From: Ciona savignyi
Lineage: Eukaryota > Chordata > Ascidiacea > Phlebobranchia > Cionidae
Reading direction: 5' to 3'
Length of the DNA: 64,000 bases
NCBI GenBank assembly: GCA_000149265.1
Contig: CH002991.1
Span: forward strand, 71,842-135,841
Both the position numbers and the translations under genes were made by a program. Of this stretch, positions 10,376 through 22,692 are shown in pieces. The notes under the pieces were generated by a model, which ran no database searches, was not told the DNA's origin, and was given only the letters and a program-made list of their open reading frames with translations. Position 1 is the stretch's first letter; every line of letters starts with the position of its first letter.

Positions 10376-13300
10376 CTAAATGCTACTGTGTGCCTTCAGC
10401 AGCCCGTTGCAGCCCCATCGCAGAGGCTGTGCGTATGGTGAATCCTTAAACTCCTTCTTTCCAGCAAATGGCGATTTTTCATCCTTCAGTTCTTTACTGA
10501 TGTGTTCGTATCGTTTTATCATCTCTTGGTAAGATAAGCCGATACATCTCTGGCCTGTGATAGAGTAAATATACATTGATTATAAAAATATTAGGGGTCA
10601 CATATATCTAAAAAAATAAAAAGGACTCTTTAATTAGACTCTGAATATTTTATTTTTTAAATAAAGTTACCTGCTGACCAGTCGTGTATAACGTGATCAT
10701 TTAATTTCTTGATTCTGTTAACATAGAAATGACGGATTTCTTCCATTGAGTCTTTCTTTGTGGCAGTTTTTAGCATCGTAAAAAATAAATCTCGCTTAAG
10801 ATCGGTTAAACTGTAACAAACAATATTTTGTTCTAAAATTCTTGTTTTTCAATAATTTTAAAACGGAAATTTGAAAGCAACGTATTATTTAAACACACTA
10901 CAATAGCGACGGTATATAGAAGCGAGGTAATCTGACGATTACCCGTGTGTTAATGGCCCTTTGCGTTTTTTATTACTGAGATAAACATGAATATACTATT
11001 TTATGTGATAAAATAAGCCAACCCTTTTAGTATAACTTGATATTTTAAATTAAATTTAAAGTAAAAGATTTTTTTCTTTACAATATACCTAACTCTTGAC
11101 AATGTAATAGTATTTTACAGTGAAACCCACCTGTCGTATGTGGAAAACTTTTTGGTTGTATTTGTGTTTTTCCTTCCTGTCTGGTTGCTGCTGGTAAATT
11201 CCTCAAACACTTTTATTTCTTTGGCTAACTTTTTACGATCGTCGTCTAAAAATACCGTATTTATTCATATAAGTTTGAATGTTCTGTTGAGATCAGCCGG
11301 TGACCCAATGGTAGGGGTTATATAGGATATTACATATTTATATTTGGGCAGGGGTTGTAAAAAGACAGGGTGTGTTTGAACAGGGGTATTTTTACCAATG
11401 CAGGTCCACCTTAACGCACAAAAACAAATAAGCACTTAAAAAACTAAATTGTTAAAGTTATCGCACAAAAAAGGTTGCATTTGTCAACTTGATTAAACCT
11501 TATGATCTATGTATGATTAGTGCAGAAACACAAAGCACATATTATAGACCCTCTGATGGCATTAACACGGCGTTGGTATAATGTTGAGTTGTCGGGACAT
11601 TGGTTGCGTGTTGTATATTTAATCTTTAGTTTAACCAAACAAATTTAAACAATTCGAGATTTTGAATGGATATTGGAATCTGAACTGGATTTTCACGCTG
11701 CAATGATATTCTTAGGAGTGTCCTTCGCCATCCACATAGTACAGATACTACATCACAAAAGCATCTTCCACACTAAATTTAATGTTTTCATTTAAAACTA
11801 CCAATTCGCGATTAACGCTCTTTCGCTTGAAAATACATAAAGAAATCGCTGGTTTTTGATCGACCCATTCACTGGCTCATTAGTTTCAAGCGACAACAGT
11901 AAAGTCCTGACCATCAAGGCCATGCCATGAGCGACAAGAAATCAGTGAGTATCTATCTATCTTATCTATTTACTGCCTACGGTTATATGTGTTACCGCAC
12001 GAGGTTATATATTGAATGAATGTATAGCCTTGATGCTAAGACAATGGCACCAAAGTAAAAATAGCGGTTTGACGTTCTGTTTGAATACGGTAATTGCATT
12101 ATATGTTATACTATCACATGTTTGCTTCTCTATTATCGTCTTACCGCTCATAATTTTAAGATAATTCTTAGGGTGTATCATGGCGAACAAAAACTCGTCA
12201 AACTCAATTTCCCCGGTCCCTTTCAGATCAAATTCTTTCAAAACTTCACTGACTTCGTCGATAGATAAATCATTGCCAGTGTCGGGAAGCAATTCCTGAA
12301 TAGCAGTACAGGTATTTTACCCATTGTTCATTTTTTTAATGAGCAACAGGTTAGGTGTTCGATAGTACTGCCGTAGTCCAACTTTAACACTGCCCAATTG
12401 TAATACCACAGTTTTGCAAAGACTAAGATTCCATGGAAATTAACGCTGTTCGTGTGACTATAACCATAGAGTGATTCGGTGGATTATGAAAACTAGTAAG
12501 TTACAAATTCATATTAATTATGCAATAATATTATAATATTAGGCAGTCGCAAATTGATTGTATTAAAAAACAGCATTTTAAATGTTTGTACGTATGAGCA
12601 CATGCAATAGATCAGTATATCCAAGACTATAAGTTGGGTAAAAAATAAATGGATTACCAATGTAGCTTGAAATAATTCCGCTGGGCTAATTCCTCCGCTT
12701 TTAGTTTGATCAAATCTACAGAAAAGTCGTCTGAACGCATCCAACTGAGATTTGTTCAAGACCGTTCTCCATACACCCTTTTTGTTGTTTACCTTTAATA
12801 AAGAAAAAAAAAACATTTTCGCATTTCATAAAAATGTCGTTGTGTTAGAAAATTCATCACGTAGTTTTGTGATTCCTATTTCATTAATTAAACTAAATAA
12901 TTAAGACTTTCTCTGACTATTCAGATTACCTAAATTTAACTTTGTACAATATGAGACTAAATATGTGTAAACCGTTGGTCTGCACTCTCTACAGTCTATA
13001 CAAAAGCGCTTGAAAGGTAATTTGATTATCTTGGTGATACATTTACTGTAAAATTTATTTTTGTGTTTATAAGCCACGGCGCTCTCTATTTGTGAGCCAC
13101 GGCGCTCTATTTTTTACCCCTCCCCTAAATGTCGTTCTGTTAGAGGTGGTGCTTAAATAGCGCTCTACTTTTAGGAAAACCTTTGATTACTAATTATTAT
13201 AGGTGGCGCTCTATTTTTAAACCATTCCTATATAGTGGCGTTCTATAAAAGGCCACGTCAGAATAGAGGTTTTCCAGTAGTATTATATGTGGATTATGGG

Positions 13301-16300
13301 CAATATACTGTTCAATTTATCTAGTCTACTGTTCAATTGGCTCTTTATATACATGTCAAAAATATCTTGAAAGATAGAAATTGACCATTACGAAGAGTAC
13401 GTCACTGTTTTCAAAATATGAATGCCGACTTCAGTAAGGTCTTTTAATATTTATATCGTATTTCCATATGTCTAAACATAGATATGTAAAGATATATATA
13501 GACATATGTGTGCGTGTACCTGTAGGTCGAATTTTGCTCCTTGTTTTGGCTTATTTGATATTTTCGCCGAAATATTCGAAGATTTTGATTTTTCGTTCGT
13601 AAACTTTTCATCCTGAATTCAACTAACTAATTCATCTGGTAAAAAGCAAACTTATGTTACTTACGAATTGAAAAACACGGGCTGGGCGAGTGATGTGGTC
13701 TATTGATTCACCGAGAGAAGATGGTACGGAAGATCCACGCTGTGCGCCTTCAGTGTCGTCTTCCGACTGCCATCGGTGAAATGTTGTGGTAATATATTTA
13801 TTTAAAGTGATACAAAGAAATGTAACCTGTATTTGTGCATCTATTGGAATGTCGTCGGATCCAGAGTCTCTCATCTTTTCCTTTTTTGTAGGTCTAAATG
13901 TTATTACGGTGATTTGATTTTCAAATTATTATTATATAGTGGGCATGATCATGTACATCGTATTTGCCTTAGCAAAATGGTAAAATAAGTATAACTTTGC
14001 TTACGCTATAGTTCTTCCTTTGATAACAAGGTTCGTTTTATTTGCCGATGTCTTTTTGTGTCTCACAATGGTTGATTTCAATGATGCTGGTCGGCGAATC
14101 TCGCCGGTAATTTCGCCACCAGTTACCCTGATTCTTGAGCGAACCACAGACGAGGTTGAACTTTGCGAGGTTCTACTCGTTGATATTGATGAGAGTCTTG
14201 ATGATTTTTGGGAGCAGTTGGCCAGGAATTCCGCTACGTAAATTAAGTACGTATTATGTGATATTTACAAATGCTAGTCCTCGTACGAATATATCATAGT
14301 AGGCCAAATATAGATAATGGGCATTGTTAGACAATAGTCTTTGTACTTATATACCTGCGTTATTATCAAAAGAAGACGAGGAATACCACGGTTTTATTGC
14401 ATTCTTTGATGAAATATGTTGCAGCGATTGTTTTTGCTTTGTACTACGGCGAATCTTCTTTTTAACAAATTCCTGGTAAGACAACAAACACTTTGTAAAT
14501 AGGGTCAATCTTTGATCATCTATTAGTGTAATATGATGTGAGCGATTAATTAAAAACAGACTATGTGTGGTACTTTTTCCCCTAACTTGTAATGTGTCTA
14601 GTCACTGACGTGTTTTAACTACTGTAGTTTTGCCGTTTTGTCTCCTTAGTTTGAAATAATTGTTCTATTCTTCTTTATTGTAACGAAGAAACAAAAAATT
14701 ACTAAACTAAACTACTTTTAAACAGATCAGTTAGACTGATGAAATTCTAAGCCTCACCTTTTTCTCGCTTACTGCGCTCTCCTCGCTTCCAGTTAAATTG
14801 TTCTCCCAGGGAGTCTTAACTACTTCAACCAACAAGTTGGGAGCTGCATCTACATTTGAAATATTTCGGATGGGCCTATTATTGTGATAACAAGATGTTT
14901 GGCTTACCCTCGGTGTTTTTTTCAGTTAAGATGATCGAGTCTTGTTGGGATTGACTCTGGACAAAACCATAGTTATCCACTTGTTTTGTCCAACTTTCGA
15001 CAATAAAGTCATCCAATGCCGTCGTCAATGCTTCATTTACCAATTGGGTCGAACTAAGAAGCGACTGCGACTTTTTGAGTATAGTTGAATTCATAGCTAT
15101 CTCGATTTCTTTCATTTCACCATTTTCGTCATCACATTTGTTCGGTTGCGATGGGGTGCTGCGATGAGAGTGTTTTATCGGCTAAAATTAAACAAAGACT
15201 TCCTGCTAAGCCGTTTTGTCTGCTTTTTTATAAACCACTATTATAATGAAAAGATATGTGTTATGTATGTACGGTGGCGTATTTAGAGAGAATTATGGTG
15301 CCATGCCTCCCTCGGCGTTAACCCCAATGTGCCTTTTCACCTTCGTTATAGTCATTATTGATTTAAATTTATTACGAGACATAATTCAATCTGTGACAAT
15401 CTTGGGTTACAAACAAAGGTCATTATTAATGATTATTGCTTTATTTTTATGTTATAATAGTAGTATGTTGCTTTTTCTGTTATATCAGCATAATGAAGTG
15501 TATAATCGAAACTTATTTTTTATCAAAAGGACAATCTTTAGTTTTTGGGAACGAGCTAAGTTAGTTTTTGAGAACGTAGAAGGTATCCGTCTCGCTTCGA
15601 GTAGTATGCCTAAGTTAACGGTGATCTTAATTTCTTGCTAAGTAAGCCGTGAACAGTTGCCAGCAGCAGCGGTTACACTAATCAATCGAACCCCGTCGCA
15701 ACTCTGGACATTGAACATGCAGTTGATCAAGTACATATTACTACTTACTAGCGCCAATCAATGCTTTGCGTTTTCTCTAATTAAAAATGTTTTTTTTTGT
15801 AAAAAATACGTCATATTTGCACCGTTAAAAGATTCCAAATCACCTCCAGACGGCATTTCCATGGAAAATACGAGCTAAGTGAATCAATTACGTCTGCGAA
15901 TCAAATGACGTAAAGGCAATATTACCTAGCAAGCAAATTTTGGCTTACAAAAAACAGCAATTGTTTCTGATTTCAGTGTTCTTCTTGTGACTGGTGGTGA
16001 AAAAACAATTCCATGCATCCCATCAACCCTGGCTGATAATGCCTAGTTTAATAGAATTTGTTATTACACCTCGCATAGGTCAAATACGTGATTATGGCGT
16101 CATAAATGGTGGAAACCTTTTTTGACCGCCTTCGGCGCGCGTAACTTATGTAGGTGGTACGCGAGCACTGCATAAAACCTCGAAATGGAACGTGGGTGGA
16201 AAAAGGTTGGGAACCACTGTCTTAGAGGAAGCCAGCAAGCTTTTTTAACCTTTCTGTGACAACGATTACCAGTGAAAGGCCGTTTGATAGTTTGAAATTC

Positions 16301-17288
16301 TTTAAAAATTACTTGCGTTCCACAAAGGTCGGAACTCGGTTAAATGGTCTTGCTTTCCTTTACATACACCGTGATTTGAACTTGAAATATTATGATGTCG
16401 TAATTTTCGAGTTTGAAAAGAAACGTCGGCGCTTAGATATCAGCTAGAATCGGAATAGCGTAATGGTTCTTACATTCGTTTCCGATTTGTTTTAATTGTT
16501 TTGGTTGTTTGATTGCGTTTTTGTTAAGTTTTATCACATTGTAAAACAAATAATTTTCTTTTCCTAACTCCTTCGTGAAAGGAATGGAAAGTTACAAATT
16601 ACATGTCTATATATATGGCTTAGGCGTACAACTTAAGTAATCCTTGCCACAGAAGAAGAAGAGCGATTCCTGAAACACAGACTTGTGTATGCTTTCAAGT
16701 GCTGACGTTGGCGCTTGTGTTCGGCTATATAACTGTAAATCTAGTTCGGCTATTACAGAGATTTCTGGTCAAAAGACAAGTAAACTAATCGATTTAATTT
16801 TGATATTACCTAATTTTTGAGTGTTTGTTTACTTTCTGAAAATATTTATTTTAACCAGGGAAAATACACAGCATTTGTCTAAATTTAACAAATTATTATC
16901 TCCACAAATACACTAAACAGATTGCTGCTCCAAATAAACGCAAATCATATTTTATTTACGGTTATTAAAAAAAGTTATTAAAGTTAATTTAGGAAATACG
17001 CACGCAACGAGCGCATCCTCGCAACAAAGAAGCTACACCTGTCGTCCAATACCTTTTTTATTGCTAGCAGAAACATGGCACAATACTTTAAGCCATAACA
17101 AAGTTTATGATACACAGTCACCCATATTTGCTGCGCCACTGGGAAACGTACCTCACAAACTAATCACACACTAACCACGTTGCTTTGGTGTTATGCTGAC
17201 TTGTTACTGAAGATCTTGCAAACGACACTTTATTTTTTATTTCTTCACTGCCCCTTGTAGAAGTTGTGGAAGAAGAGGATTTTGTCAT
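10376..17288 (-). CDS. EF-hand protein gene, 12 exons, one apparent frameshift
   Basis: A predicted calcium-binding protein of about 610 aa whose orthologue I cannot name. Exons in transcription order: 17288-17208, 15181-14758, 14472-14355, 14233-14005, 13893-13827, 13766-13665, 13612-13520, 12792-12658, 12295-12145, 11245-11131, 10810-10671, 10554-10376. Phases match at every junction provided one G is removed from the GGG at 14909-14907, where exon 2 shifts frame. The N-terminal 370 residues are Ser/Thr/Lys-rich and probably disordered. An EF-hand pair follows: loop DQTKSGGISPAE (399-410), canonical, and loop DLKGTGEIEFDE (439-450), with Lys at position 3. A helical C-terminal region has FYVNRIKKL and ends in GLLKAHSSI. 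C1orf87-like or EFCAB-type proteins are candidates only. The start ATG at 17288 is the first in frame in its exon; the 2-kb first intron could hide another exon. Confidence 0.7.
10898..11005 (+). repeat. SINE-like repeat, copy D (3' part)
   Basis: A truncated copy inside an intron of the EF-hand gene, carrying the blocks CACACTACAATAG, GAGGTAATCTGACGATTACC, GTGTGTTAA and ATAAACATGAATAT of copy A. The tRNA-like head is absent. Confidence 0.65.
13076..13250. repeat. Degenerate short repeats, GGCGCTCTA motif
   Basis: Inside an intron of the EF-hand gene a unit resembling GGTGGCGCTCTATTTTTA recurs about five times with irregular spacing, near 13078, 13098, 13171, 13202 and 13236. It may be a decayed tandem repeat or a nested remnant of a transposable element. 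Confidence 0.45.
15246..17207. other. Large first intron of the EF-hand gene
   Basis: This stretch separates the start exon from exon 2. It contains a 131-codon plus-strand open frame (15246-15641) rich in Leu, Ile and Phe that has no family resemblance and is treated as chance. At 16206-16220 the sequence GGTTGGGAACCACTG resembles a hAT-type terminus. No other exon was recognised. Confidence 0.4.
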
Positions 17289-17844
17289 TTTTGGTTTCGA
17301 CCCACTCCTTTTTAATATAACCTAAACCAGGCATTAAAACTAAACATGTCCTAATTTTTTTTAAACATTTTTTCGCAATTTTTCATGTAATAAATAAAAA
17401 AACAGTTATTTTATTTTACGTTCACCTAATTGTATCACATTTATGAGTATTACGTCATATTAATAATTTAAACGAAACATAGTATGTATCGCATACTAAT
17501 TTTTAACAAACTATTATTATCCGTCTTTATATAGTCATTATTAACTTGCGTAGTAACAAGTATTAACTTAAACCAAATAGTATATGTCTATATATACTTT
17601 ATGTTTAAGATTGGGACGCTTGATTGCTCACGCATATTCAGTAAACAGGCAAACCATAGGAATTTCGGTGATTTGTTTATGAAGTTTTAACTAAAGCTAA
17701 AACGTGTCAGTTCTTACTCAAAGTGTGCAATACATTTGTATGTTAGGTGATATAATGGAATATTACCCCCAAGCCTTAAGAGGCATAAAACCAGTATTTT
17801 AATGTTTAAAATATGATTTCATGAAGCAGGCCTATAATTTTTAG
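17289..17844. other. Presumed promoter side of the EF-hand gene
   Basis: AT-rich DNA upstream of the EF-hand start codon. An acceptor-like AAAAAG lies just upstream of the start codon on the minus strand. No clear TATA box or CpG-rich patch is seen. Confidence 0.3.
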
Positions 17845-18058
17845 GTATCCTATGTTCTTCAGTTCTTGTGTCAGAAAACCAGGCTCAGGCGCTCTTACAG
17901 TGTGTTGTATATGATACACACCTTTCTTTAATTTAGTAGAACCCAATAATTCCTTTGAGTTTAGGCAATGTGTGTTAAGTGCCTTGCCCAGGGACACAAC
18001 CGACTAGCTAGTGACCAGTTTCGAACCTGCAACTCTTGAAAGGCGACACACTAACCCT
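17845..18058 (-). repeat. tRNA-derived SINE-like repeat, copy B
   Basis: A minus-strand copy. Its complement contains GGTTAGTGTGTCGCCTTTC, the B box GGTTCGAAACTGG, CACTAGCTAGTCGGTTG, GGGCAAGGCACTTAACAC and ACACTGTAAGAGC, in the order found in copy A. Confidence 0.75.
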
Positions 18059-19543
18059 GAATGGGTTGCAAAGCACTGATCTAGTGTAAATAGTACTTTT
18101 AAGGTAACAGTGTCCACTGGTTTTATTAAATGGTCCACAGCTTTCATCCAAATCGTCAAAAGGGTTCATAACACTAAAAAGTTTGGGAGATCAACAATTA
18201 TCTTGATTTCTTTAGCTAAAGGCATATGCTAAATAAAAGTTCGTCTTGTTTTCATTTACAATACCAGCACTGTTATTCATAAACAATTTTATTAAATAAT
18301 GTAGTATGAACATGCTAAGTTATTTAAATAGGCCAAATTGATACACTAAATCTGGTTAATTATGTTCATATAATTTGTTGTGCTCACATTAGATTTAACA
18401 AATTTACAGAGGTTTTAGGGAAAAATTGTATTCAAAATTTAGTTAGTAGATTTGTATGGGTGAGAAGAAGATATTTTTTTGCAGGTTTGCATTATTGATG
18501 CTTTTATGATTTGTTTTTATTCCACGAACGCCAGGCGAATAAAGAACCAGTGACTAGATAGATTAAAATAATTCACTGATATGGAATAGAAAACACCATG
18601 AAACTGCTTGTGTAAAAGCATTATTCTTATAGTTGAAAATAAAACTTAGTATTGTGCTGTTGCTTTAACCTTAAAAGCATTTATTAAATTGATATATTTG
18701 CTATAAAGCATACAGTATTAAATTATAATTGAAAAGGTACGGCAAAATGTAAGATGTATGGCAAATCGTAAGTTATCATTTTTAGTACCGGTAGGGTGTT
18801 TTGAGACTTGGTAAAAATAATTTTTGTTTTTGAATTTTAAGGATTGACAAAGAAACCAGACTAAAAGATATCCAGTTCAAGCCACAATGGCTTCTTCTGT
18901 GAATGCGATCCAACATTTTACTACTGTAGCTTTGTTGAAGTGATTTCAATAGCTTGCCAAATGATGTTGTCCAAATGTTTTTTTTATTTGTTTGTTGTAG
19001 TATCTGCTCATTTTGACTATGTAATTTTAGTTTGAGGCCTATGGTAGTTTAATCGTGAAGCACAGTAAGGATGCATTATAGTAACAATATCAAGGTGACA
19101 ACAAAAAGGAATGGTGAATTGTCGAAGCCATCTTTACTTACCTTTTATAGCTATGCCTATTCAACAATAGTTTACCATATACAAATCTTGTCCAATCAGT
19201 TCCTTGTGATACATTTCCGGTTTTGCAATGAAATACTAACCGTAGGAAGTTACAATTAGTCATTCTGTTTAGATCTTATCACAGTCTTATTTTTCACCAT
19301 TACTATCCTTACATATGCTTCATGCGGTTGTTCCAATAAATGCAATTTTATGTACTTCCTTTCACAAATGAATTTTAAACTGGTATATATACGGGATATT
19401 TAAACAACATTTTAGAACTTTAGAAACTGTCACATATAACAGATCTATTGTTCGAGACACTGAGAAGCTAAATGTATGTTGCTATGCAAATATATATTTT
19501 ATAGTTTGTCCAGAAAGAACAAAATTGAATGTATTGTCTAAGT
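18059..19543. other. Intergenic, no supported gene
   Basis: AT-rich DNA with only short open frames in both strands. I see no splice-consistent exon, RNA gene or repeat of a known family. Confidence 0.5.
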
Positions 19544-19825
19544 CAGGGATGTCACACACTGCGGCCCACCTGAGATTTTTGTGCGGCCCGCTAGTCATTT
19601 TCACTCCAAGTAGTATTTTGTTCTCTGAATCTTAGCCTAATTAAAATGTATCAGTCAGCTTTTAGGGACGTAGTAATAGTAGACTATAGTAGGGAAGCAA
19701 CATGAATACGCAGGTTTTATATAACTATTAGACTATGCGGCCCATTGAATTAATAGGTTATGCAGCCCATTGAGTTTTTTCAAGTGACAATGCGGCCCAC
19801 TACAATAAAAGGTTGGACATCCCTG
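19544..19825. mobile_element. hAT-type MITE with 8-bp target duplication
   Basis: A 282-bp element flanked by perfect direct repeats GTCTAAGT (19536-19543 and 19826-19833). The terminal inverted repeats are CAGGGATGTC at the left and GACATCCCTG at the right. GCGGCCC-type motifs recur near both ends and inside (about 19561, 19582, 19738, 19792), as is common for subterminal transposase sites in hAT elements. There is no coding sequence, so it is non-autonomous. An 8-bp duplication is the hAT hallmark. Confidence 0.85.
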
Positions 19826-19833
19826 GTCTAAGT

Positions 19834-21737
19834 CATTAAATGTTTTGCAAAAATTCGGAGTGTTATTTTTTTTAAGCAATTAATTTGCAGTTCATTAGTT
19901 ATCCACTTTGTACAGAGAAAATGCAACCCAGAATTGTGTTAAATAGGAAACTGCAAAATTATTTTTAGCAACTGAAACCAATTACCCTAGGTCGAAAAAG
20001 GGTGCGTTACCGTTTTTTATTCATGATCACTCATGTGTGTACTACTCTACTCCCTATTGCCTATCTTTCATGTGGATTAAGGAAGTACATGGAAACCCAG
20101 CTGTTTCAGTGTTTTGCATATTTTATAGTTTTTGTTAAAAATAAAATCTTTAAATTAATTAATCTTTAAATACGGTATATGTGTATTTTAAAGTCGCCGT
20201 TTAATTACACGAGGCGGAAATATTAATCTCTACGATGCACTGAACTTTTGAAAATAGTGTGCTTGTTTCAACAAGGTATGCTTTGTTGTTCAGCATCTGT
20301 ATCCTTTCCCAGAAGGGGTAGTAACTTTTATTAGTTCCTATTACTATTGAATTCCAGCGTGTAAATTCCCAATTTAACAAAGCAGCACTTAACTCCGTTC
20401 GCATCTTATTGCAAGGCCAGCCGTTCCGCTCATGACGTAATGACATATGGCGACCGAGAAGCGATGTGGTGCAATGACGTAATATTGCTTTGTAATGCGA
20501 GAGGAGCATGGTGTTGCTGCCGAAGCTGCGGAAATTAGTAGATAGATTATGATTTTGATTGATGTTTAACATATAGAGGTGCTAACATTGCTCTTCAGGT
20601 GTATTAGCGTTGAAGACACAGTTACAACTGATACAGAAATCTGGCACGTTCAACATTGCAGTTACAGTAAAGATTATAAGATCATACACATTTTGCGTGG
20701 TGTTCAAACGAAGGTATTTTCTTCATAACAACACATTTCTCGTATGTTTTGTAAAAGTATAAATTGGGTTGTTGGTTGTGTAATAGAATTGTGTCTAACC
20801 TTAGCAAGGTCTACTGATGATTTTTTTTTTCTAATCATTCGATACATTTACAAATACTTTACCTTACTTGTGTTTTCTTTCCATACTTTTACACGACTAA
20901 GATATTTTAAAGGCATAAAAAAGTGCACAAAAGAAGAAATTACTTTCAGCTATTTTAGTTTCGTCCGATGTATGCTTCCCGCAGTGCGTTGAGTCAGAAA
21001 CCATTCTTCAAAGTCGCGGGGGTCGTTATATTGACCTGACCAGCCCATTAATACCACGCGCGTCACACTAAACGCTCGTTAGAATCGAGGATTGACCGGC
21101 TATGTATGGTCATGCGTGGATATACACTAAGATGAGCAGTTCCGGCTACTAAAAGTCCACAACTTGTTGGTAAAGTGTGTCATACCAGTGTGCTTTAGCA
21201 GAAAGAAATGATACAGTACAGTTCGCACCGAAGATATTGAACATAAAAATACGTTAGCTCATGGGCGGTACCAGGTAAACAAGAATCGCCGTTGCAAGAA
21301 AAATGTCAATTTGTTGTTAATATTCTAATCAAAATGCAAATAGCTATTTCGGTATCACGACCAATAGTTCTGAACTGCACGACCCCAGTTGAATATCGAT
21401 TTCTACAGTATTCGATTGTTTAGACTTTTTGGTAAAACACAATCGAACAATCAGTATATTCACGTTTTTTACAATCGAATCTGGGCCGACGCCGATTTCT
21501 AGAAAACTTCGTGTCGAAAACAATTCACCAACGATTACAATTTTGTAATGTTGTGTACAATCGTGATATTTCGTTGTTTTACTAATACCAACAATACTAC
21601 TCTGTTTCCTGTAAACACGTGTTGTTTTAAAACCCCAAAATCAATTTCTGCGTATTATGACTGCTTTTAACCAGACATAATCCTTAAAATACTGGTCGGG
21701 AGCAAGTAGGTCTGTATATATATTTATATATATATAG
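19834..21737. other. Intergenic, with CRE-like sites
   Basis: No gene is supported. A GC-richer patch at 20340-20530 has two TGACGTAAT motifs (20434-20442 and 20474-20482), matching CREB/ATF half-site consensus, and a 123-codon minus-strand open frame (20201-20572) that I could not relate to any protein. Another GC-richer patch lies at 21010-21130. Confidence 0.4.
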
Positions 21738-21739
21738 TA

Positions 21740-22690
21740 GGGGAAGAGTGGGTAAAATGGGCCCTTTAGTTGCAAATCGGATTTTTTTACTGATATAAAG
21801 CCCGCTGGACTTAAGTTTTTCATGTGGTGTCACCTAATACTAAAGTCTTCACACATAACATGTTAACTTTCTAATAATTTTTGTTAAATATATTTTATCA
21901 ACAAAGAAAAATATTTCGTTAGTGGCCCATTTTAGACAAGGGTGTAGTCTAAAATGGGCCCCGGCCCGTTTTCGACATTAACATTTCGCCAGATAACAGT
22001 ATCCATATTCGCTTCCCATACAAACAATGTTATTACTTTTCTTTTTATGATGTAGTTTGTTTTTTTTAATTTAACACTTTGGATTACAGCAATTACTTTT
22101 TATTTAATACCCAGTTACTAGTATACTAATGCAATAACACCTTGCTACTTTAGTGGAAGCTTAACTATCAATTCATGTTATTAATAGCATTTAGAAAACC
22201 CGTTTTGTTTATTGTGAAACACATAATATGACTGTTAGTGCTAAGTCTAGCCCGTTAGTACTGTTAATGCTAAGTCTAGCCCCGTTAGTTACCAAATGAA
22301 CACAGGGGGCCCATATTAGACAGGTGCCAACATACGACTTAAAATCTCTATAAAAAAATTTAAAAAAAAGAAGTTTTATTTCTACCAGTAAAAGTAGGTC
22401 TAGGCTATATAGTTCTATTTAACTACAGTAAAATTTATTTTAGTATTTGATCTTTTCTATTATATATTAGCAGAAAACAAAAATTGCAAATTTAGATTCA
22501 GACCTTCTCAAACCGAAATAGCTACAGAAAACATTGAGTTTGTCGATTTCACGCTCAAACTTCGGTTTGGAGATTCCATAATTTGATATACTGACACTGG
22601 TTTTTGCAGCAAATTTTTATTCTTCAAAATATATTGAAAATTGGAGGGGGCCCATTTTACCCACGTGGCCCGTTTTACCCACTTTTCCCC
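21740..22690. mobile_element. 951-bp MITE with TA target site
   Basis: Inverted ends GGGGAAGAGTGGGTAAAA (21740-21757) and TTTTACCCACTTTTCCCC (22673-22690) differ at one base, and the similarity extends to GGGCC inside. The element is flanked by TA on both sides (21738-21739, 22691-22692). It contains a second perfect inverted pair, GGCCCATTTTAGAC at 21924-21937 and its complement at 21947-21960. There is no transposase-like frame. The TA duplication suggests Tc1/mariner-type mobilisation, though the superfamily is not proven. Confidence 0.75.
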
Positions 22691-22692
22691 TA

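Noticed and set aside
14020-14241. Plus-strand open frame of 73 codons
   Set aside because: It is the antisense shadow of the EF-hand gene exon 14233-14005, whose phases match its neighbours.
15246-15641. 131-codon plus-strand frame
   Set aside because: AT-driven hydrophobic content, no known motif, and it lies inside an intron of the minus-strand gene.
20201-20572. 123-codon minus-strand frame
   Set aside because: No family resemblance, no splice partners; more likely chance or a repeat fragment.
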